Assembly (NCBI RefSeq): GCF_001263355.1
Contig: NZ_LGYO01000015.1
Span: 1 to 60,366, forward strand
DNA length: 60,366 bases
Reading direction: 5' to 3'
Origin: Acetobacterium bakii
GTDB taxonomy: Bacteria; Bacillota; Clostridia; Eubacteriales; Eubacteriaceae
The notes beneath the pieces are model-generated. The model was not told the origin of the DNA and did no database searches. It saw nothing but the letters and a program-made list of their open reading frames with translations. Numbering within the stretch: the stretch's first letter is position 1; each line of letters begins with the position of its first letter. Shown here in pieces: positions 44,557 to 51,709 of this stretch. Position numbers and translations under genes: made by a program.

Positions 44557-45342
44557 TTATTTCTTTTTATTTTTAATAATTTCCAATTTATCAACAATCC
44601 CTCTTAATGCGACCTTTGCCGGTGAATCTGAGGGCAGGTCAACCAATGGTTTCCCATAGGCATCAAATTCAAACACATTTTGATCCAAAGGCACAACCCC
44701 AATTAGATCCAGACCCTGATTTTTAATTTCTTCAGCGGTTCCATCATTCAGAACGCCGTCTGGTGCACGGTTAACAATCAGCTTAATGGTTGGCACCTTT
44801 AATTTCAGCTCTTTAACCAACTCTTTAATTCGGCCAACCGCCTGGATGCCCCGACGGGAACAATCACTCACAAGAATGAGCATATCAATTTTTCCCAGTG
44901 TGCCTCGGCTTAAATGTTCCATGCCTGCTTCATTATCCACAATGATGTATTGATAATTTTTTGCCAAAATGTCTAATTGATGCTTTAAAATACCGTTGAC
45001 ATAACAGTAGCAACCGGCTCCCTGGCTTCGCCCCATAACAAGCAGGTCGTAGCCATTCCCTTCAGCAACCGCCTGATTTAAACGCAGCTGAAGAAAATCA
45101 GATTTTGTTACTCCCGGAGATAATGGGACACCGTTCATTTCAGCATGATTAACTTCCTCTTTGATTTCACCGATAGATAACTCAACTTCTTCACCTAAAA
45201 CTTCATTCAAATTCGCATTAGCGTCAGCATCCACTGCTAAAATAGGACCCAGACCTTCTGCAACCAAATATTCAATGAGCATACCGGTAAGACTTGTTTT
45301 ACCAACTCCGCCTTTACCCGCAACCGCAATATTAAAAGCCAT
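44557..45342 (-). CDS. cooC2: CooC/AcsF-type nickel-insertion ATPase, second copy
   Basis: 261 aa from the ATG at 45342 (GGAGG eight bases upstream; the earlier TTG overlaps that site). P-loop AVAGKGGVGKTSLTGMLIEYL, AVDADANANLNEVLG, the CxC pair in GAGCYCYVNGILK, and DNEAGMEHLSRGT. Paralogue of the 34928 gene and more like AcsF, which may serve ACS rather than CODH. First gene of the acs region; a CCGGGAGGGC/GCCCTCCCGG hairpin (44519-44541) separates it from acsV. Confidence 0.9.
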   Translation of the reverse strand: MAFNIAVAGKGGVGKTSLTGMLIEYLVAEGLGPILAVDADANANLNEVLGEEVELSIGEIKEEVNHAEMNGVPLSPGVTKSDFLQLRLNQAVAEGNGYDLLVMGRSQGAGCYCYVNGILKHQLDILAKNYQYIIVDNEAGMEHLSRGTLGKIDMLILVSDCSRRGIQAVGRIKELVKELKLKVPTIKLIVNRAPDGVLNDGTAEEIKNQGLDLIGVVPLDQNVFEFDAYGKPLVDLPSDSPAKVALRGIVDKLEIIKNKKK

Positions 45343-45443
45343 AATTTTTTCCTCCAAAATAATTTTTTCGCATTAATTTGTTATAATCCAGTTTAAGTTA
45401 TAACATATGAACTTACAACAGGAAAATTTTGTTTTCTTATCAA

Positions 45444-45499
45444 CTTGTATATATATGTATCGACAAGCACATCATACCATAATCATTCTTGCTTTACAA
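45444..45499 (-). promoter_or_regulatory. Promoter of the cooC2-acsV operon with acs palindrome
   Basis: -35 TTGTAA (45494-45499), 17 bp, -10 TATGAT (45471-45476) on the minus strand. Three bases downstream lies a 24-base imperfect palindrome (45444-45467) with ends CTTGT/ACAAG and a TGTATATATA core, matching the acsD operator in sequence and position. Confidence 0.65.
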
Positions 45500-45536
45500 T
45501 AGTGCATTCTTTCATAAAGATCAATTTAAGCCATCG

Positions 45537-45585
45537 AAAAAAGCGGCCACAGACGCCTATCGATAGGGTCTGTGGCCGCTTTTTA
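45537..45585. terminator. Terminator of hcp, bidirectional
   Basis: 12-bp GCGGCCACAGAC / GTCTGTGGCCGC stem with inner CCTAT/ATAGG and A/T-runs at both ends, just past the hcp stop at 45609. Confidence 0.9.
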
Positions 45586-45608
45586 TCCATCGGTTATTCA
45601 ACAAATAT

Positions 45609-47165
45609 TTAAGCTAAAAGTTTTGCAAGATCAGCTTCAGGTGTGGAGATTGGTCCAATATTATAATTGTCAACCAGCACTTTTAACACGTTAGGTGAAA
45701 TAAATGCCGGTAGTGTTGGTCCAAGCAGAATGTTTTTAATGCCCAGCGACAAAAGGGTCAGTAAGATAACAACGGCCTTTTGTTCGTACCATGACAATAC
45801 CATGCTCAACGGTAAATCATTGACATCACATTCAAAGGCGCCTGCCAGAGCTACGGCCACCTGAATAGCGGAAAAGGCATCATTACATTGACCCATATCC
45901 ATTAAACGCGGTAATCCACCGATGGTTCCGAGATCCAAATCATTGAAACGGAATTTACCACAGGCAAGGGTCAGAATAATGGAATCTTCCGGCGCCTTTT
46001 GAACAAATTCAGTATAATAGTTTCGACCGGTTTTGGCACCATCGCAACCGCCAACCAGGAAGAAGTGTTTGATATCCCCTGCTTTTACCGCTGCAACGAC
46101 CTTATCAGCAACACCCAGAACGGTACCATGCCCGAATCCGGTCAACAATGTTTTTCCGCCATTAATGCCTGTCATTTCGCGGTCTTCAGCATAACCACCT
46201 AGTGCTAATGATTTTTCAATAACTGGGGTAAAGTCTTTGTCTTTTCCAATATGGATCATACCCGGATATTGAACCACGTCAGTTGTGAAAATGCGGTCTG
46301 AATAGGTTTCTTTTACCGGCATAATACAGTTAGTGGTGAAAAGAACAGGTGCTGGTACGTTGGCAAATTCTTTTTGTTGATTCTGCCATGCCGTCCCAAA
46401 GTTTCCTTTAAGCTGTGGATATTTTTTAAGTTCGGGATACGCATGAGTCGGCAGCATTTCGCCATGGGTATAGATGTTAATGCCCTTACCTTCAGTCTGT
46501 TCTAACAGCAGCTTTAAATCGTGAAGGTCATGGCCCGTAATAATAATAAACGGTCCTTTTTCAATGGTTAACGGTACTTCAGTTGGTACCGGTGTACCAT
46601 AGGTTTCGGTGTTGGCTTTATCCAAAAGTGCCATACAGGCGAGGTTTACCGTTCCGGTTTCTAACACAATGGGCAGTAATTCATCCATTCCCATATCCGA
46701 ACCCACTGCAACCAGCGCTTTGTAAAAAAAGGCATTCACTTTGGGATCTTTATAGCCTAAGATATCGGCATGATGGGCATAGGATGCCATTCCTTTAATA
46801 CCTAAAAGAATCAGTGTTTTTAACGAACGAATGTCTTCATTCTCTTCCCATAATTTTTTCATGTCATAGTTTTCCGCTGAGGGATCAAGGTCTGTTTTCA
46901 TTTTTTCAACACAGGCAATCATTGCCTTGAGGCTCTCGTCATCAAAACTGACATTGGTAACGGTTGTAAACAAAGCTTTTTCGACACAGGCATCGGTGGC
47001 CTCAGTTTCTTTAGTATTGGAAACCGCACGTGCCAGACCAATGGTTGCACCTATTAATTCATCCTGGAGATTCGATACCGGTGGTGTTTTACCACACACG
47101 CCACTTACTTCACAGCCAGTTCCCTTAGCTGTTTGTTCACATTGAAAACAAAACATATCTTTCAT
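45609..47165 (-). CDS. hcp: Hybrid-cluster protein (hydroxylamine/NO reductase)
   Basis: 518 aa. N-terminal cysteine set MFCFQCEQTAKGTGCEVSGVCGKTP for the cubane cluster. Hybrid-cluster ligands lie in ITGHDLHDLKLLLEQTEG, THGEMLPTHAYPELKKY, FTTNCIMP, FLVGGCDGAKTGRNYYTEF and LACGKFRF. Reduces NO or hydroxylamine and can S-nitrosylate proteins. Last of a ferredoxin-cupin-hcp minus-strand group controlled, probably, by the divergent Crp/Fnr protein. Confidence 0.95.
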   Translation of the reverse strand: MKDMFCFQCEQTAKGTGCEVSGVCGKTPPVSNLQDELIGATIGLARAVSNTKETEATDACVEKALFTTVTNVSFDDESLKAMIACVEKMKTDLDPSAENYDMKKLWEENEDIRSLKTLILLGIKGMASYAHHADILGYKDPKVNAFFYKALVAVGSDMGMDELLPIVLETGTVNLACMALLDKANTETYGTPVPTEVPLTIEKGPFIIITGHDLHDLKLLLEQTEGKGINIYTHGEMLPTHAYPELKKYPQLKGNFGTAWQNQQKEFANVPAPVLFTTNCIMPVKETYSDRIFTTDVVQYPGMIHIGKDKDFTPVIEKSLALGGYAEDREMTGINGGKTLLTGFGHGTVLGVADKVVAAVKAGDIKHFFLVGGCDGAKTGRNYYTEFVQKAPEDSIILTLACGKFRFNDLDLGTIGGLPRLMDMGQCNDAFSAIQVAVALAGAFECDVNDLPLSMVLSWYEQKAVVILLTLLSLGIKNILLGPTLPAFISPNVLKVLVDNYNIGPISTPEADLAKLLA

Positions 47166-47252
47166 TACTTTTACCTCTTTCCATAAATATTATTGAGCAT
47201 TTATATACCTAACTCGTATCGCTACGAGAAATAGCCGATTAATAGGAATGTT

Positions 47253-47597
47253 CTATTGCTGTGGAAATACCACCACAAGAAACATTTTAAATGGTTCTGT
47301 CGCATAGACTGCGTGTGGTTTTTTTGATGGCATGACAATGGTTTCGCCTTTTTTCAGGCTGTATTTTTGCCCTGCTATGGTAATTAAGGCTTCACCATCC
47401 AAAGCCACAATCATCGCATCGCCATCTGATTCGTGAGAGCTTATTTCCTCACCTTTATCGAAGGCAAACAGGGTTAAACTGATCGCCGGGTTTTGTGCCA
47501 AGGTTTTACTGACAATCTGATTGCTTTGGTATGATACTAAATCCACCAGGGTCGATACTTCAGCAACATCAATATTTTTAATATAATTTTTTTCCAT
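47253..47597 (-). CDS. Small cupin protein
   Basis: 114 aa. Cupin motif 1 FDKGEEISSHESDGDAMIVALDGEA and motif 2 LKKGETIVMPSKKPHAVYATEPFKMFLV, with metal-type His/Glu. A common partner of hcp in clostridia; catalytic role unknown. AGGAGG precedes the ATG. Confidence 0.88.
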   Translation of the reverse strand: MEKNYIKNIDVAEVSTLVDLVSYQSNQIVSKTLAQNPAISLTLFAFDKGEEISSHESDGDAMIVALDGEALITIAGQKYSLKKGETIVMPSKKPHAVYATEPFKMFLVVVFPQQ

Positions 47598-47660
47598 GGT
47601 AAACCTCCTGTTTTTAAGTTCACTTTAATTAATACCCCTATTAAATCCCCTGAAACGTTT

Positions 47661-48482
47661 TTAAGCGTTTTCTAAAATTTTACCGTCGGTAGTAATGGTG
47701 ACAATCTGCCAGGGAATCATTTTCCCGGAGTTTTTCAGGGCTTCGGTAACCGCTGTAACAATACCGCCGCAGCAAGGCACTTCCATCCGCACCACGGTGA
47801 CACTCTTGATATCGTTAATTCTTAAAATTTCTGTGAGTTTCTCGGAATAATCAACGGAATCCAGTTTCGGGCATCCTGCCAGAGTAATTTTATTTTTCAT
47901 GAAACGGTTGTGAAAATCCCCATAGGCGAAGGCAGTACAATCTGCTGCAATCAGTAAATTGGCACCATTGAAGTAAGGTGCATTGACCGGAGCAAGCTTA
48001 ATTTGAACCGGCCATTGGTTAAGCTGAGCCATTGGCACATCGGCGGCGGTGGCTTTTTCTTCGGTGCATTCGCATTCACATCCATCATTTTCCCGGACAA
48101 TCGGTTTCGATGATGAGCCTGGACATCCGCAGGCTAACGGTTCCAGACCATCATCCTCTGGTGTAACATCGCGTTCAATGCTTTTAGCCTGGGTTCCCGG
48201 ACATCCCCCGGTTCTTGTTTCGATTTTCATTTTTGCTACTTCCTTCTTTTTCATGTTGGCCAGGACAGCGGCTTCATCATAAGCATCAGCTTCCCGTTCC
48301 ACAAAGCTGATGGCTCCGGTTGGACATGTTGGCAGGCAATCCCCCAACCCGTCACAGTAATCATCTCTTAAAAGAGTTGCAACTCCATTTATCATTCCGA
48401 TGGCATCTTCGTGGCATGCTTCAGCGCATAAACCACAACCATTGCATTTATTTTCATCTATTGTAATTATTTTTCGTATCAT
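47661..48482 (-). CDS. 4Fe-4S ferredoxin-domain protein (FrdX-like)
   Basis: 273 aa. Two [4Fe-4S] motifs at the N terminus (CNGCGLCAEACHEDAI; CDGLGDCLPTCPTGAI), then two Cys-rich repeats (GGCPGTQAKS, CGCPGSSSKP) and a soluble domain with CPKL and PCCGG. Similar proteins accompany hcp and supply electrons. First gene leftward from the shared regulatory region. Confidence 0.8.
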   Translation of the reverse strand: MIRKIITIDENKCNGCGLCAEACHEDAIGMINGVATLLRDDYCDGLGDCLPTCPTGAISFVEREADAYDEAAVLANMKKKEVAKMKIETRTGGCPGTQAKSIERDVTPEDDGLEPLACGCPGSSSKPIVRENDGCECECTEEKATAADVPMAQLNQWPVQIKLAPVNAPYFNGANLLIAADCTAFAYGDFHNRFMKNKITLAGCPKLDSVDYSEKLTEILRINDIKSVTVVRMEVPCCGGIVTAVTEALKNSGKMIPWQIVTITTDGKILENA

Positions 48483-48514
48483 TATTTTTTCCTCCTACTT
48501 GATTTCTTGGACTA

Positions 48515-48557
48515 ATCATACTATAATCTACCCAAAAGAACTGTTGCATATGCAACA
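48515..48557. promoter_or_regulatory. Divergent control region with TGTTGCATATGCAACA operator
   Basis: A 16-bp perfect palindrome at 48542-48557. For the leftward gene a -10 TATGAT (minus, 48515-48520) puts the operator centre near -41.5, a class II activator position. For the rightward crp gene a -10 TATAAT (48522-48527) puts it just after the start, where it would repress. Fits HcpR-type dual control. Confidence 0.65.
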
Positions 48558-48569
48558 CAAAGAGGAATT

Positions 48570-49226
48570 ATGGAAAATAAATTTCAAGTTTTAAGAAAAG
48601 TTAAATTATTTGAGAATGTCGGTGACAGTCTGGAAGCCATGCTCCAGTGTCTGGGCAGCCAGGAAAAATGCTTTTCCAAAGGCGAAATTGTGCTAATGTC
48701 TGGAAACCCCGTCAATTTCGTGGGCATCTTATTATCCGGGGAACTCCAGATCATTCAGGAGGATTATATGGGGAACCGCTCCATTCTCACTGAAGTGCAT
48801 CCCGGGCATATTTTTGGCGAAGCGCTGGCCTGTGCGGGTGTGGATGAAAGTCCGGTAACCGTCGTTGCCAAGGCCAACAGTCATATTATGTGCCTGGGTG
48901 TTGCTCGAATTATCACCACCTGTCCCTCAAGCTGCCAGTTTCATAACCAGCTCATTGAAAATTTATTAAAAATACTCGCCCGAAAGAATCTGCTGCTCAG
49001 CAATAAAAACCAGCTCCTTTCCCGCCGAACCATTCAGGATAAGGTACTTTCTTACCTGTCTCTTCAGGCCGAAAAAAAAGGGAATTCTCAATTTGAGATT
49101 CCCTTTACTCGAAACGAATTGGCTGATTTTCTTTGTGTAGACCGCAGCGCCCTGTCACGGGTGCTGTCAAAGCTGCAGAAGGATGGTGTCATTGAATACC
49201 AGAACAAGAGTTTTAAGCTATTATAA
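48570..49226 (+). CDS. Crp/Fnr-family regulator (HcpR-like)
   Basis: 218 aa. Cyclic-nucleotide-type beta-barrel (residues 10-120: FSKGEIVLMSGNPVNFVGILLSGELQII, GHIFGEALACAGVDE) and C-terminal wHTH (FTRNELADFLCVDRSALSRVLSKLQKDGVIEY). No N-terminal Fe-S cysteine cluster like Fnr. Divergent from the ferredoxin-cupin-hcp genes, so likely their nitrosative-stress regulator. A minus-strand terminator is embedded in its coding sequence near 49072-49105. Confidence 0.85.
   Translation: MENKFQVLRKVKLFENVGDSLEAMLQCLGSQEKCFSKGEIVLMSGNPVNFVGILLSGELQIIQEDYMGNRSILTEVHPGHIFGEALACAGVDESPVTVVAKANSHIMCLGVARIITTCPSSCQFHNQLIENLLKILARKNLLLSNKNQLLSRRTIQDKVLSYLSLQAEKKGNSQFEIPFTRNELADFLCVDRSALSRVLSKLQKDGVIEYQNKSFKLL
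49072..49105 (-). terminator. Terminator embedded antisense in the crp-like gene
   Basis: On the minus strand GGGAATCTCA / TGAGAATTCCC followed by eight T. It could end leftward transcription from the 49289 gene; no other hairpin is seen between them. Confidence 0.5.
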
Positions 49227-49288
49227 TCAGAATAATTGCCGTAAAAAGATGACCCCTGACGAGGACAGTTTCGATACAAAATTTTGTT

Positions 49289-50614
49289 TTAAGCAGGTAC
49301 AGCGTTATTATCTAAATTCTTTTCAATATCCTGATAGAGTGTTCGGGTGACCACAATGGAATCGCCCCGTTCGTATAAACGATCCAGATAATCCAGATAT
49401 GCGCCAGGCGTGATAATGCCGTTGATTTTCAAAAGGTCAATCCCGGTTTTGCCTACGATGGTATCCACCAGCTTGACGCAATTTGTCCCCATGGCATAAT
49501 AAGTTTTAAAGGGATTTCCGAACCTGAATTTATAAAAACGGGCTCCGGTATCTTTATACAGCTGGCTGGAAACATCGTTGTAGTCCTCAGGTTTTCCTTC
49601 TATTTCTCCTTTTTCACTTTGCTGGGCCAGGGGTTCCCAGGGCATTAGATCGTTAACAATTTCATCAAGCTTGTCCTGTGCGCCTTTCTTATGTTCCGGC
49701 GTTAACGCTAGGCCATAAGCCATAAGAATTTTTTTCTCAACGTCCAGAGCCTGTTTAATATGGGCCTCTTTGCCCATTTCAACCATAACACCGTCCGCAA
49801 AAAATCCCCCCATTTTCCAGGTGGCATCATCGTAATTCCCGTAGCTGTAAACCAAACCATCCATACTAATATCCACATGCCCCATTCCAGGAATCAAGCC
49901 CTCCCGGGTATGAATGTAAATAACTAAATCCGGAGTCTTTTGCTGGTTTTTTTCCGAAAGCAATAATAGCTCCTGGGGCTCTTCTTCCACCAGTTTATTC
50001 ACCTTTTTCAACAATCGTATCGGTAAAAAAGCGGCAAATATCACCGGTAGTGATACCCGAACATGCTTTTTCATTTTTTGCGCACCATCATTATGTTTCA
50101 TCAGACTTACCATGGCATCGCCGAAAATATTAAAAGAAAAAAAGATAAGATAAACACCAAATATTATTGCAAAAATTTCGGCATTTGTTCCGAAAAATAC
50201 CATGTCAATTCCTAAAAAGATATAAACAAGGGCTTTAATCAGAGTCCCAATCCAGGATGCCCCATCTTTTCTTAACTTCAAGCTGTTGAGCAGCACAAAA
50301 AAACCAATGGCAATACCCAGCATCCCCACTGCCAAGCTAAATGTTCCTTTTAAAAATTGGGGATATGCATAGGTGAAAATCCCGCCAAAGATGCAAAGCA
50401 AGCCAATCCCAAGCTCTCTAAACTTACTTTCGCCTTTTTTTAAAAAAATAGATGCCAGATACATAATTCCGACCATAAATATCAAAACCGATACAACCGT
50501 CACAATAATCTCCAAAGCCAGTCCTATGTCAAATAATACAATAACACCGCTTATAAACACCGCAATTGCTATCAATATCCAAACAACCGGTGCCGTGTTT
50601 TTAAAAGCAACCAT
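49289..50614 (-). CDS. HdeD/DUF308-like membrane protein with a papain-fold-like C-terminal domain
   Basis: 441 aa. Six to seven membrane helices in residues 8-165 with the paired-helix repeat of DUF308/HdeD. After about 215 a soluble domain contains GMGHVDISMDGLVYSYGNYDDATW and AMGTNCVKLVDTIV, a His-then-Cys order seen in permuted NlpC/P60-like (YiiX/LRAT) domains. Possibly an envelope protein that binds or cleaves a peptide or lipid; inference only. Convergent with the crp-like gene. Confidence 0.6.
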   Translation of the reverse strand: MVAFKNTAPVVWILIAIAVFISGVIVLFDIGLALEIIVTVVSVLIFMVGIMYLASIFLKKGESKFRELGIGLLCIFGGIFTYAYPQFLKGTFSLAVGMLGIAIGFFVLLNSLKLRKDGASWIGTLIKALVYIFLGIDMVFFGTNAEIFAIIFGVYLIFFSFNIFGDAMVSLMKHNDGAQKMKKHVRVSLPVIFAAFLPIRLLKKVNKLVEEEPQELLLLSEKNQQKTPDLVIYIHTREGLIPGMGHVDISMDGLVYSYGNYDDATWKMGGFFADGVMVEMGKEAHIKQALDVEKKILMAYGLALTPEHKKGAQDKLDEIVNDLMPWEPLAQQSEKGEIEGKPEDYNDVSSQLYKDTGARFYKFRFGNPFKTYYAMGTNCVKLVDTIVGKTGIDLLKINGIITPGAYLDYLDRLYERGDSIVVTRTLYQDIEKNLDNNAVPA

Positions 50615-50715
50615 GGAAAACCTCCTTTTTGCTTCATTTTATCAGAATTAATTTGTATTCACAATCATAATATGTGGGAATATTCATGAAGTTATAAAAA
50701 TTTCATCTTGATTAA

Positions 50716-50876
50716 TATACAAATAGAAAAAACTTAGGTATAATATCTTAAGAGAACCGTAACAGAATCTTCTGTATTTAAATTGTACTATTTGATGGTA
50801 GTTCATTTAATAATTCGCCGAACCATAACATATGATGTAAATAGCCCACCTAGATTTTTCTAGGTGGGCTATTTTT
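50716..50876 (+). ncRNA. CreR/CreA-like crRNA-type RNA: degenerate mini-CRISPR upstream of cas genes
   Basis: Promoter: -10 TATAAT at 50739-50744 and a weak -35 TATACA at 50716-50721; the start is predicted near 50751. Degenerate repeat 1 (50751-50783) keeps GAACCGTAACA and ends TATTTAAAT, with hairpin ACAGAA-TC-TTCTGT replacing ACAT/ATGT. Then comes a 33-base pseudo-spacer (50784-50816) and repeat 2 (50817-50842), identical to the array repeat except for a four-base T deletion. A 13-bp hairpin terminator follows (50841-50876). The pseudo-spacer start, TGTACTATTTGATGGTA, matches 14 of 17 bases at 50912-50928 in the cas promoter region, preceded by TCA. Confidence 0.8.
50841..50876 (+). terminator. 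Terminator of the mini-CRISPR RNA
   Basis: ATAGCCCACCTAG / CTAGGTGGGCTAT, 13 bp perfect, ATTTTT loop, T-run to 50876. It isolates the mini-CRISPR from the cas operon. Confidence 0.92.
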
Positions 50877-50908
50877 GATGGGAATAATTAAATTTCAATT
50901 TAATATTA

Positions 50909-50983
50909 TCATGTACAATTAGTTGGTATATTTTTATTTATTTTTTATTATGTATTGACAATAAATTTATTCCAGTGTATGCT
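50909..50983 (+). promoter_or_regulatory. cas operon promoter region with target of the mini-CRISPR guide
   Basis: Promoter 1: TTGACA (50955-50960), 17 bp, TATGCT (50978-50983). Candidate promoter 2: TTGGTA (50923-50928), 17 bp, TATTAT (50946-50951). The guide match 50912-50928, with TCA at 50909-50911, covers the -35 of promoter 2 and sits just upstream of promoter 1. Confidence 0.65.
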
Positions 50984-51005
50984 ATCCAATAAGGAGGTAG
51001 GAGCA

Positions 51006-51698
51006 ATGAAAATTTATTCATATTCTATTAAGGTATATGTTTTACAAAATATTCACCACACCATGCTCATGCAGAAAATATGTGAATTGATCGATTTTAG
51101 CTTTACAAGTGACCAAAATTGGTTGAAATGGCACGAGAGTAATCAAGTCAAAAATTATACATTTTCCGGTTTAATTCCCTTGGAACAAAGTAAAATATAT
51201 GGTGAAGGTAAAATATATTCTTTCACTCTTCGAACCGTTAATGAAGAACTGGGGCGCTTATTTATGACGAACTTACAAAATTCTTATTCCCCATTTTTAA
51301 AAGTTCTAACCATCAAACCAACAATATTACCATTAGTTCACCTCTCCAAAATATATACCATCACTCCATGTGTACTAAAGTCAGATCAAGGTTATTGGCG
51401 AACTAATATGCATCTTGCCAAATTTGAACAACGGTTAACTGAAAACCTCATAAAGAAATTCAATATTATTACAAATACAAAAATGGAGGAAGACTTCCAG
51501 TTCTTTTCTCTCATCAAATTCGATAACCATAAGCCGATCGCCACTCAATACAAAAATATTAAACTTTTAGGAGACAAGATAACCCTGATGGTTGAACCTA
51601 ATCCATCCGCCCAAAAACTTGCCTATACGGCCTTGGGTTGTGGATTATTAGAAGCAGGCTCCCGGGGCTTTGGATTCTGTGGTTATAAATTCGCCTAG
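51006..51698 (+). CDS. cas6: CRISPR endoribonuclease Cas6
   Basis: 230 aa from the ATG at 51006, preceded by AAGGAGG; an earlier in-frame ATG lies inside the promoter. Ferredoxin-like fold with the C-terminal Gly-rich loop AYTALGCGLLEAGSRGFGFCGYKF. Cuts the array transcript within each repeat, eight bases before the spacer in I-B systems. First gene of the cas operon. Confidence 0.93.
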   Translation: MKIYSYSIKVYVLQNIHHTMLMQKICELIDFSFTSDQNWLKWHESNQVKNYTFSGLIPLEQSKIYGEGKIYSFTLRTVNEELGRLFMTNLQNSYSPFLKVLTIKPTILPLVHLSKIYTITPCVLKSDQGYWRTNMHLAKFEQRLTENLIKKFNIITNTKMEEDFQFFSLIKFDNHKPIATQYKNIKLLGDKITLMVEPNPSAQKLAYTALGCGLLEAGSRGFGFCGYKFA

Positions 51699-51709
51699 GA
51701 GGTGATGTA

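Noticed and set aside
50751-50842. Mini-CRISPR as an ordinary decayed array
   Set aside because: It has its own promoter and terminator, a hairpin-preserving repeat change and a match to the cas promoter; decay explains none of these. It remains a fallback if the RNA is absent.
50877-50955. Toxin gene of a CreTA pair next to the guide
   Set aside because: No small ORF or strong ribosome site between the guide and the cas promoter, so the toxin-antitoxin version is not supported.
50955-51005. Longer Cas6 start at the upstream ATG
   Set aside because: That ATG overlaps the promoter -35; the ATG at 51006 has AAGGAGG and matches the family length.
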